Shown here piece after piece: positions 8,581 through 14,558 of a stretch of DNA of 30,812 bases (the stretch's first letter is position 1; the number at the start of each line of letters is the position of its first letter). The position numbers and the translations under genes were made by a program. The notes under the pieces were generated by a model that saw only the letters and a list, made by a program, of their open reading frames with translations, had not been told where the DNA came from and searched no databases. The stretch lies in NCBI GenBank assembly GCA_964502665.1, contig CAZCXP010000009.1, forward strand, positions 1-30,812. Direction: 5' to 3'. The DNA is from SOKG01 sp964502665 (GTDB taxonomy: Bacteria; Chloroflexota; Dehalococcoidia; SZUA-161).

Positions 8581-8733
8581 ATGCTTTTCCTTCTGGGAGT
8601 GATTGGCGGACTAATCTGTGGGCTAATCGACGCTCTAGCCAGCTACTGGATACGGCTTGTTGGCGTAGCAGCCAAAGGCACTTGGAAATGGTGTAGAGCC
8701 ATAGTCGATGAGTTGCCATCTAGAACGCCATAA
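8581..8733 (+). CDS. Possible small single-pass membrane protein (50 aa)
   Basis: The ATG at 8581 is preceded by ggagagg, four bases after the ggag core. The product starts MLFLLGVIGGLICGLIDALA, a convincing hydrophobic segment of ~20 residues. A short Trp/Lys/Arg-containing tail follows, ending ELPSRTP. The size and topology fit a small bitopic membrane protein. It is the only + strand candidate between two minus-strand units. I recognise no family and see no strong promoter, so it may still be a chance frame. Confidence 0.35.
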   Translation: MLFLLGVIGGLICGLIDALASYWIRLVGVAAKGTWKWCRAIVDELPSRTP

Positions 8734-8824
8734 AACACTGGCCCCAAGACAAGGGCTTCCGAAGCTGTTGGAGTCCCCTAATCTACAAGATGATGCAGGA
8801 AGCCTCCGTATGCCCCAGCATTTG

Positions 8825-9529
8825 TCAGAAAGCCATGTCTGGTTTCCACACTTGCCATACCTTGCCCGCGAGGTCTGGCCCCGGCTTCAACGTCGGCTTG
8901 CCTGGCTGCCATCCGGATGGCGTTGCTTCTCCCGTTTCTCTGACATGCTGAAATGCTTTGACCTGCCGAATCAGCTCTGCAACATTTCGCCCTACAGGAG
9001 GTGTCACAACTTCCATTGCCTGAACTACACCATCTGGATCAATGAGGAAACGACCTCGAACGTCTACGCCTGCATCCTCATCGTATACTCCATAGGCCGC
9101 GCCGATTCGTCCTCCAGCATCAGAGAGCATCGGATATGGCACGCCCCCTGGCACCATCTTCGAGAGTTCTTCTTCCTGCCATATTTTATGGGTGAATCGG
9201 CTGTCGGTGCTCATTGATAGTACCTGTACTCCCAGCGACTTGAGTTCTTCATGTTTGACAGCAACTGCTGTCAGTTCTGTTGGTCAGACGAATGTGAAAT
9301 CACCGGGATAGAAACACAGTACGACCCATTGACCTCTGTAATCGGAAAGCTTGATGTTCTTGAAGCCGCCATCCACAAAGGCGCTGGCCTCGAAATCCGG
9401 TGCTGGTTTGCCAACCTGAGGAGTCATCTTACGCGCCTCCTTATGCGTTTCTAATGGTGAGGATTCTTCTAATTCCGGCAAGATCGGCCCTTTCGCTGGT
9501 TGCACACACTGGTCTTTTGCTTCGGGCAT
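8825..9529 (-). CDS. Selenocysteine-containing peroxiredoxin (in-frame TGA at the peroxidatic position)
   Basis: One continuous frame of 235 codons contains a single internal TGA (9286-9284) and ends at 8825. Reading TGA as Sec gives a 234-aa AhpC/TSA-type peroxiredoxin with the catalytic motif P75-GDF-T79-FV-U82-PTEL, i.e. PxxxTxxC with Sec replacing the peroxidatic Cys. The thioredoxin-fold core (VGKPAPDFEA, LSDYRGQWVVLCFYPGDF), the RGRFLIDPDG Arg region and the C-terminal GWQPGKPTLKPGPDL tail are all intact. The usual resolving-Cys site (GEVCP in 2-Cys enzymes) is GEATPSGW here, and no Cys follows Sec82, so it looks like a 1-Sec enzyme. It would reduce peroxides in the cytoplasm with an unidentified thiol reductant. 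A SECIS-like hairpin follows the TGA. The start at ATG 9529 has aaaggaggt; ATG 9427 also has aaggagg. It lies 56 bases after katA. Confidence 0.87.
9256..9273 (-). promoter_or_regulatory. Bacterial SECIS-like hairpin downstream of the UGA
   Basis: The coding strand reads tgacagca-gt-tgctgtca, a perfect 8-bp inverted repeat starting 11 bases after the TGA. With the innermost pairs opened, a seven-pair stem (six pairs plus a C-G closing pair) carries the loop AGUU, 18-21 bases past the UGA, with a G in its first two bases. Bacterial SECIS elements bound by SelB sit in the coding region just after UGA, with an apical loop about 16-37 bases away containing such a G. The fit is good but not proof. 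Confidence 0.7.
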
Positions 9530-9585
9530 CGGATACCTCCTTTCCTATTTGCCCCACAGATAATTGATGATATTTGATACTAGGG

Positions 9586-11097
9586 TTACTGAGCAGTAGC
9601 CTTAACCCGCTCCTCCTGTGACATCTCAGCTAAACGCTCGACCTTCTTAACATCCAGTCCCAGCCCCTCCGCTACACGGCGGCCATACTCTGGATCTGCC
9701 TTGTAAGAGATGGCTGCCTGCCGCAACTGAATACGCTTCTGAGCGTTGCAAAGGTGGGTCGTTATATTCCCAATCAGATGGTCTCTGTCCTCGTCTGTCA
9801 TCACTCGTCTATATAATTCCCCTGCCTGGAAGAAATCGTCGTTGGGGTGAGTGTACGGTTGACGCGCCGCCAGGCCGGAAACCTCAAAGGGTGGCTCACT
9901 GGCGTCAGGCTGTGGTTCCGGCCCTCCGAAACTATTGGGGTAATAGTTAGGAGCCCCGCCGAAGTTGCCACCCACTTGCATAAACCCATCACGTTGGTAA
10001 TTGTCTACCTTGGCCGCTTTAGGTCTGTTTATTGGGATCAGGTGGTAGTTAGGGCCTAGGCGATGGCGATGAGTGTCATGATAGCTGAAGAGCCGCCCCT
10101 GAAGTAGCTTGTCAGGAGATGCTGCTATACCGGGGACGAAGTTGGCGGGCGAAAAAGCGGCTTGCTCTACCTCGGCGAAGTAATTCTCCGGGTTACGGTT
10201 GAGGACCATGCGGCCGATCGTGATCGGTGGATAGTCAGCGTGAAACCACACCTTGGTTATATCAAAGGGATCAAAGCGGTACTCTGTAGCCTGCTCAGGG
10301 GTCATGATCTGCACTTGCACCCTCCACGATGGGTACTCTCCACGTTGAATTGCGTCACAGAGATCGCGTGTCGCATGGTCTGGGTCCTCGCCCTTAAGCT
10401 TGGTCGCTTCATCGCGGGTCAAATTCTGAATCCCCTGCTCAGTTTTGAAGTGGTACTGCACCCAGAAGAATTCACCTTTGTCGTTGTACCACTTAAAGGT
10501 GTGACTGCTGTAACCATTCATGTGCCGGAAGGTTCTGGGCGTGCCGCGGTCGGAAAACAGAATGGTCACCTGATGTATCGATTCAGGTGTTAGGGAGAGG
10601 AAGTCCCAGAACATGTCGGCGTCCTTGAGGTTGGTCTCCGGATTACGTTTCTGTGTATGGATGAAATCGGGGAACTTGAGCGGATCACGGATGAAGAAAA
10701 CGGGTGTATTGTTCCCCACCATGTCGTAGTTGCCATCCTCCGTATAGAGCTTAACTGCAAAACCGCGAGGGTCCCTTTCGGCATCGGCGGAGCCCTTCTC
10801 ACCCCCGACTGTGGAGAAGCGCGCAAAGACGTCCGTACGCTTCCCGATCTTTGAAAGGAATTTGGCCTTGGTGTACTTGGTTACATCGGCGGTAACCTCG
10901 AAATAGCCATGTGCCCCTGCTCCTTTGGCATGTACTACTCGCTCTGGAATCCGCTCACGGTCAAAATGAGCCAGCTTCTCCAGCAGGTGGGCATCCTGTA
11001 TCAGAGCGGGACCGGGGCTGCCCGCAGTTACGGTGTTCTGGTCGTCCTCAACCGGCTTGCCGAAATTGGTTGTCAACTTCTTGTCATGAAGCGTCAT
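9586..11097 (-). CDS. katA: Monofunctional heme catalase (clade KatA/KatE-like small subunit)
   Basis: The product is 503 aa, the usual small-subunit catalase length. It dismutates hydrogen peroxide to water and oxygen in the cytoplasm. The visible catalytic residues are His56 (RVVHAKGAGAHG), the distal Asn in VGNNTPVFFIRD (about 129) and the proximal heme ligand Tyr339 in GRLFSYHDTHRHRLGPN. The catalase domain is followed by the immune-responsive tail region (YRRVMTDEDRDHLIGN). The start is ATG 11097 with ggggaggt upstream; in-frame codons further upstream lie in the promoter. A near-perfect promoter sits at 11150-11177. The seleno-peroxiredoxin gene follows 56 bases downstream on the same strand and is probably co-transcribed. 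Sequence is intact. Confidence 0.96.
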   Translation of the reverse strand: MTLHDKKLTTNFGKPVEDDQNTVTAGSPGPALIQDAHLLEKLAHFDRERIPERVVHAKGAGAHGYFEVTADVTKYTKAKFLSKIGKRTDVFARFSTVGGEKGSADAERDPRGFAVKLYTEDGNYDMVGNNTPVFFIRDPLKFPDFIHTQKRNPETNLKDADMFWDFLSLTPESIHQVTILFSDRGTPRTFRHMNGYSSHTFKWYNDKGEFFWVQYHFKTEQGIQNLTRDEATKLKGEDPDHATRDLCDAIQRGEYPSWRVQVQIMTPEQATEYRFDPFDITKVWFHADYPPITIGRMVLNRNPENYFAEVEQAAFSPANFVPGIAASPDKLLQGRLFSYHDTHRHRLGPNYHLIPINRPKAAKVDNYQRDGFMQVGGNFGGAPNYYPNSFGGPEPQPDASEPPFEVSGLAARQPYTHPNDDFFQAGELYRRVMTDEDRDHLIGNITTHLCNAQKRIQLRQAAISYKADPEYGRRVAEGLGLDVKKVERLAEMSQEERVKATAQ

Positions 11098-11149
11098 TTC
11101 ACACCTCCCCTTTTTGCCAATATCCCATCCGTTCCGCGTGGTACGGTGA

Positions 11150-11177
11150 ATTATAAACATATGGGAATGCCTGTCAA
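11150..11177 (-). promoter_or_regulatory. Consensus sigma70 promoter of katA
   Basis: The minus strand carries exact TTGACA (11177-11172) and exact TATAAT (11155-11150) with a 16-base spacer. The start point would be near 11143, leaving ~45 bases of leader to the ATG at 11097. A consensus promoter of this strength suggests high basal expression or control by a repressor. No complete PerR box is evident. Confidence 0.8.
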
Positions 11178-11358
11178 GAGGTAATAACAAGTCGACAAAA
11201 ATGCTGCGAAACTACAAAAGACATCGGGCGCCGCATTGATCGGTGATGCAGTCCATGATGAGGGCATCACGCCGGAAACAGAGAAGGCAAAAGCACTCTA
11301 CAGCAATGGTTCCTTTTTCTGATTCCTCCGTTTTTCGTCCCTGGCTTGCCTAGAATCC

Positions 11359-11387
11359 TTGCAATAGTGTGATTATTTAAATAGAAT
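11359..11387 (+). promoter_or_regulatory. Promoter of the DUF2804 gene, placing the start codon almost at the RNA 5' end
   Basis: TTGCAA (11359-11364) and TAGAAT (11382-11387) are 17 bases apart. A start point 6-8 bases past the -10 box falls at about 11393-11395, only a few bases before the ATG at 11398. This would explain why no Shine-Dalgarno site precedes that gene. Confidence 0.5.
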
Positions 11388-11397
11388 GTCGTAAATC

Positions 11398-12435
11398 ATG
11401 GGCGGATTGTTGGAGACCCCTGACAGGGCAGTAGTGGACGGGCAAGTGCAGTTCGGCCGCTTCGCGCGGCCGTTCCGGGAGCTGAATCTCCTGGATGCAC
11501 AGTGCGGGATTCCCCGACTGGGCGGGCTACGGCGTTTCCGGCTCAAGGAGTGGGAACACGTCGCACTGGTACATCACGACTGGTACCTCAGCCTGGCGAT
11601 CGTTGATGTCGGGTTCCTGGTGACCTCCTGGCTGCACCTTTTCGACCGGCGGAACCACGAGGCCTTCGAGCACGTGCGGAAGCTACCGCCGGGCAGGTTT
11701 CGCGCCCCAGCGAACGTATGGGATCATTCTGGAAAGATCGAGACCAGGGGATACCGGGTGTTGGTGCACAACCACCTTGAGCGCCAGGTCCACCGGTTCC
11801 AGATCGAGGTGCGCGGAGAGCGGTCTCTACCCGCTGTGGCGGGCACCCTGCTGCTTCACGAGGACCCTGCCCGGACGCAGCCGCTGGTGGCGCTGCTTCC
11901 CCTGGGGCCCAACCGCCCCATGTTCACGCATAAGTCAGCCTGCCCCGCCAGCGGACTGCTTGAAATAGGGGGCGAGAGGGTGGAGTTCACCCCGGACCGC
12001 AACGTGGGGTTGCTGGACTACCACAAGGCGTACTACCCCCGCAACACCTTCTGGAGGTGGGCCACTTTCGCCACCATCGACGCGACCGGGAACCTGCTGG
12101 GAGTCAACCTCACTCACAACGTCATCGAGGACGACACGCGATTCAATGAGAACTGCATCTGGCATGGGAACTCTATCTCGCTGGTAGGGGCTGCTCGCTT
12201 CGAAGTCCCGAAGGACCCCACGCAGCCGTGGACGATTCGGACCTCCGATGAAGCCGTGGACCTGGAACTCACCCCGCAGGGATTGCGCCGGGAGCGGGTG
12301 AACCTCGGCCTCGTCCGGTCAGCCTACGACCAGCCGTACGGCCTGTACTGCGGCACACTGGTGGATTCCGGAGGCAGGAGACACGCCGTCGAGAAAGCCT
12401 TCGGCGTGGCCGAGGACCACGTTGCGAAGTGGTAA
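11398..12435 (+). CDS. DUF2804 family protein
   Basis: The 345-aa soluble product has the layout of DUF2804: an N-terminal ETPDRAVVDGQVQFG opening, FRELNLLDA, a beta-rich core with WEHVALVHHDWYLSLAIVDVG, then YHKAYYPRNTFWRWAT, GVNLTHNVIEDDTRFNENCIW and a C-terminal YDQPYGLYCGTL. The paired W/H-rich motifs suggest a carotenoid- or lipid-binding-like beta barrel, but no activity is established for the family that I can name. No ribosome site precedes ATG 11398; the promoter lies immediately upstream. The gene is visibly more GC-rich than its neighbours, especially at third codon positions, which hints at transfer. It lies 65 bases before the heliorhodopsin gene on the same strand. Confidence 0.8.
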   Translation: MGGLLETPDRAVVDGQVQFGRFARPFRELNLLDAQCGIPRLGGLRRFRLKEWEHVALVHHDWYLSLAIVDVGFLVTSWLHLFDRRNHEAFEHVRKLPPGRFRAPANVWDHSGKIETRGYRVLVHNHLERQVHRFQIEVRGERSLPAVAGTLLLHEDPARTQPLVALLPLGPNRPMFTHKSACPASGLLEIGGERVEFTPDRNVGLLDYHKAYYPRNTFWRWATFATIDATGNLLGVNLTHNVIEDDTRFNENCIWHGNSISLVGAARFEVPKDPTQPWTIRTSDEAVDLELTPQGLRRERVNLGLVRSAYDQPYGLYCGTLVDSGGRRHAVEKAFGVAEDHVAKW

Positions 12436-12443
12436 GCTGCCAA

Positions 12444-12487
12444 TTGTCTATTCCTACTGAAGATGCTGATACTTAAGAATACTTAAG
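12444..12487 (+). promoter_or_regulatory. Possible heliorhodopsin promoter with a tandem atacttaag repeat
   Basis: A weak -35-like TTGTCT (12444-12449) and -10-like GATACT (12468-12473) are 18 bases apart. Overlapping and following the -10 are two direct copies of atacttaag (12469-12477 and 12479-12487), offset by ten bases, i.e. one helical turn. Each contains the palindrome cttaag. The ribosome site aggaggg follows directly. The gene could also be read from the DUF2804 promoter. Confidence 0.35.
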
Positions 12488-12500
12488 GCAGGAGGGCGAA

Positions 12501-13295
12501 ATGGAGGCTGACACCAGGCAAATCAACGATACCAGCTTCAAGTTCCTGCGAAGATTCAATGCTGCAATGTGTGTACTGCACCTTGTTCAAGCAGCAGCCA
12601 TTTTCGCACTGAGTAATGATTACTCTGTCACCTTAACGACCTCTTTTCTCAAACGATTGCCTGGCGTGGAGTTCCCTGAGACGGCTCTGGAGGGATTATA
12701 TGATCTTCGACTCGGCCCGATGGTTGCTGTTTTTCTGCTAATATCGGCCATAGCACATTTCATTATGGCCTCGCCATTCGGGTTCCCCTGGTACGTGCGT
12801 AACCTTAAAAAGCAAACAAACTACCTCAGATGGTATGAATACTCTCTCAGTGCTTCACTGATGGTGGTCCTCATAGCAATACTCAGCGGTATATATGATG
12901 CCCCGACCTTAGTTTTGCTTTTCGTACTAACTGCGGTGATGAGCTTCTTCGGGCTAATGATGGAGCTGCACAATCAGACTACAGAGAAGACCAACTGGAC
13001 AGCCTACATATTTGGCTGCATCGCCGGTATAGTCCCCTGGATTATCATATTCTGGTATTTCTCTGCAGCTTTCGCCTCAGCAGAGGGAACGATCCCGACC
13101 TTTGTTTACTACATACTGGCCTCACTCTTTATTCTGTTCTCTAGCTTCGCCTTGAATATGTTCCTGCAGTATAGAAAGGTAGGGCCCTGGAAAGACTACC
13201 TGTTTGGCGAAAAAGTCTATATGATCCTGAGCCTTGTAGCCAAGTCGGCACTTGCGTGGCAGGTATTCGGAGGAATTCTGGCCAGGTCACTTTAA
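12501..13295 (+). CDS. Heliorhodopsin
   Basis: The 264-aa product has seven predicted hydrophobic helices. It matches the heliorhodopsin signature: RWYEYSLSASLMVVLIAILSG in helix 3 and YMILSLVAKSALAWQVFGG in helix 7. Lys248 in LVAKSALAWQ is the retinal Schiff-base lysine, Glu113 in RWYEYS the counterion, and His27 and His86 correspond to the two cavity histidines known in the family. Heliorhodopsins bind retinal with inverted membrane topology, have slow photocycles without demonstrated pumping, and are thought to be sensors. They are reported from monoderms and have been linked to light-induced oxidative stress. The start is ATG 12501 with aggaggg. No retinal synthesis gene is in the window, so retinal must be made elsewhere or taken up. 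No transducer is fused. The divergent neighbours are katA and a seleno-peroxiredoxin. Confidence 0.95.
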   Translation: MEADTRQINDTSFKFLRRFNAAMCVLHLVQAAAIFALSNDYSVTLTTSFLKRLPGVEFPETALEGLYDLRLGPMVAVFLLISAIAHFIMASPFGFPWYVRNLKKQTNYLRWYEYSLSASLMVVLIAILSGIYDAPTLVLLFVLTAVMSFFGLMMELHNQTTEKTNWTAYIFGCIAGIVPWIIIFWYFSAAFASAEGTIPTFVYYILASLFILFSSFALNMFLQYRKVGPWKDYLFGEKVYMILSLVAKSALAWQVFGGILARSL

Positions 13296-13338
13296 GCTGG
13301 ATACATTCCTGCTGAAAATGAGTCGTCAAACATCACCG

Positions 13339-13362
13339 CCCGGCACTGTTGAGACAGCCGGG
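13339..13362 (+). terminator. Possible 3' hairpin of the heliorhodopsin transcript
   Basis: cccgg (13339-13343) pairs with ccggg (13358-13362), and the inner ctgt (13346-13349) with acag (13354-13357), around the loop tgag and a two-base bulge. It begins 44 bases after the heliorhodopsin stop. No T tract follows, so an intrinsic terminator is uncertain. A second, longer-range pair, gggtagc (13360-13366) with gctaccc (13396-13402), overlaps it. Confidence 0.3.
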
Positions 13363-13513
13363 TAGCCGAGACTATCGTCATCGGTAGCTGGATTCGCTAC
13401 CCTGCCAGCCATCTGGAATGCTATCTGAGCAGTTTAGGACAATCTCCGCTCGACTCTTATGGAATCCTGATGAATTATGTGGTAGGTCTGTCGCTCGTGA
13501 GCCTGCTCTCTGG

Positions 13514-13750
13514 TCAGCGCTGTGAATCTGGCGGGAGTCCACGGAACTCGCCTTTGCTACCCTCGTAGTTAAAGACATCCTCAATACTTACGTTGAAAAG
13601 CTTAGCAATGCGGAAAGCCAAACCCAGCGATGGGTCATACTTACCATTTTCAATGGATACAACGGTCTGCCTCGTAACATCGAGCTTGTTTGCCAGTGCC
13701 TCCTGGGTGAGATCGTGCATTGCCCGAAAGACCTTTAGCCTGTTCTTCAC
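13514..13750 (-). CDS. XRE-family helix-turn-helix regulator
   Basis: This 78-aa protein is almost wholly an HTH_3 domain: LTQEALANKLDVTRQTVVSIENGKYDPSLGLAFRIAKLFNVSIEDVF. It matches the short YozG-like XRE regulators. It starts at GTG 13750 with gaggg upstream, 13 bases after the stop of the DUF2178-like gene, so the two form one operon. Small XRE genes paired with a DUF2178-type membrane protein are a recurrent arrangement in bacteria and archaea. The role of the pair is not established. The regulator probably controls its own operon through the direct repeats over the promoter at 14171-14205. The ligand, if any, is unknown. Confidence 0.88.
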   Translation of the reverse strand: MKNRLKVFRAMHDLTQEALANKLDVTRQTVVSIENGKYDPSLGLAFRIAKLFNVSIEDVFNYEGSKGEFRGLPPDSQR

Positions 13751-13763
13751 TCAGTTCCCTCGT

Positions 13764-14144
13764 TCACAGTTTTCGGCTGAAGTAGGAGTAAAAAGTTAGA
13801 TACACCAGCAGTACCACGCAGACAGAGTAGCCTAGAGCTTCGCCGAAGAAGGCCAGTTCGACTGAGAGATTCTCTTTCAATGATAGAAGAACAACTGCCG
13901 CCAAGCCCATTGCAGGCAGCAAGAGCCGCATAGTAGCAGCCGATGCCTTCTCATAAATGTGGTGGATGCGTTCATCATCGATGGCTTCTTCAGTAGCCCT
14001 CCGGCACAAGTACATAAGCCCTACAGCCACTGCTACGGCCGTAACAGGCACCACCGGGTTTCCTGCCGTTACTGACCATCCAACCACTATCGCCAGTGCG
14101 ACGACTAGAACAGCCCTGCAGACTTTGTACATTCTGGTGCTCAT
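13764..14144 (-). CDS. DUF2178-like membrane protein
   Basis: The 126-aa product has four likely membrane helices in two pairs: roughly residues 10-27 and 30-46, then 70-88 and 98-118. The central soluble loop is ATEEAIDDERIHHIYEKASAAT. The DER...I..KAS.AT loop is the recognisable feature of the DUF2178 family. ATG 14144 is preceded by a weak ggggt site. It is the first gene of a two-gene operon with the XRE regulator downstream. By analogy with other small membrane/XRE pairs it may sense an envelope state, but this is conjecture. Confidence 0.75.
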   Translation of the reverse strand: MSTRMYKVCRAVLVVALAIVVGWSVTAGNPVVPVTAVAVAVGLMYLCRRATEEAIDDERIHHIYEKASAATMRLLLPAMGLAAVVLLSLKENLSVELAFFGEALGYSVCVVLLVYLTFYSYFSRKL

Positions 14145-14170
14145 TTCATTTACCCCACGCTAAGTTCTAC

Positions 14171-14202
14171 AGACTTATTGTAAAGCAAACTAGACTATTT
14201 GT
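14171..14202 (-). promoter_or_regulatory. Direct repeats overlapping both promoter boxes (candidate XRE operator)
   Basis: On the + strand, agacttattgt (14171-14181) and agactatttgt (14192-14202) match at 9 of 11 bases and are offset by 21 bases, two helical turns. One copy covers the -10 box and the other the -35 box of the DUF2178-XRE promoter. A dimeric XRE protein bound to both would block RNA polymerase, so autorepression is a natural reading. Confidence 0.45.
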
Positions 14203-14205
14203 CAA
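14177..14205 (-). promoter_or_regulatory. Sigma70 promoter of the DUF2178-XRE operon
   Basis: On the minus strand, exact TTGACA (14205-14200) and TACAAT (14182-14177) have the ideal 17-base spacing. The start point near 14170 leaves ~25 bases before the ATG at 14144. Confidence 0.78.
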
Positions 14206-14486
14206 GTTGCAGCTTCTCCCTGAACAAGAGGCTGCTTGAATTCAAGGGTGTGGGGCCAACCACAGTGAACATCTTCTTGAGGGAGCTGAGAGGGGTGTGG
14301 CAGAAGGCAAGACCACAGCCGTCACCTCTTGCCAGGGAGGTTGCCTCCAGGATTGGACTGGCGGAAGCGGAGCTGGAGCTCCCCAATGTCGAGTCGGCCT
14401 TGGTGAAACTCGGCTTGGAATTCTGCAAGGGCAGAAAATGCTCTGGGTGCCCCCTCATGGAAGAATGCCGCGGGGCAAGCACCTGA
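14199..14486 (+). pseudogene. 5'-truncated HhH-GPD DNA glycosylase (endonuclease III-like) remnant
   Basis: Only the C-terminal ~95 residues of a ~220-residue family remain. The helix-hairpin-helix FKGVGPTTVNIFLREL is present, followed by SPLAREVASRIGLAE and a Cys cluster FCKGRKCSGCPLMEEC (C-x4-C-x2-C-x5-C), a variant of the iron-sulfur loop. The N-terminal half is absent: just upstream the frame hits a TAA (14181), and the DNA is the promoter of the DUF2178-XRE operon. No ribosome site precedes the TTG at 14199. The intact frame suggests recent truncation. The catalytic Asp region after the hairpin is not evident, so it should be inactive. Confidence 0.7.
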
Positions 14487-14558
14487 CCATGTGCCGGGTG
14501 ATCACTGCTGCCAACAGTACTGTGGCGAACAGAACCGCACTGAGAGCTGCTTTTTGAA

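Larger units (their letters stand above)
8203..8824. other. 622-base region with one possible small gene
   Basis: It contains the candidate promoter at 8299-8327 and a possible 50-codon membrane-protein gene at 8581-8733 (+). The other long frames here on either strand lack ribosome sites and look random. No tRNA-like or repeat structure was seen. Confidence 0.5.

Noticed and set aside
8450..8719. 89-aa minus-strand frame
   Set aside because: No ribosome site, low-complexity composition, and it overlaps the better small membrane-protein candidate on the other strand.
8825..9529. Peroxiredoxin considered as a frameshifted or nonsense-mutated pseudogene
   Set aside because: The frame does not shift, the stop is TGA at the exact catalytic Cys codon, the rest is fully conserved, and a SECIS-like hairpin follows. 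A random nonsense mutation there is unlikely.
9847..10854. Several + strand frames of 65-143 aa within the catalase region
   Set aside because: They are opposite-strand shadows of an intact, highly conserved catalase gene.
13339..13402. Overlapping hairpins after heliorhodopsin considered as a riboswitch or structured RNA
   Set aside because: Only short stems are seen with no known consensus. Kept solely as a weak 3' hairpin.
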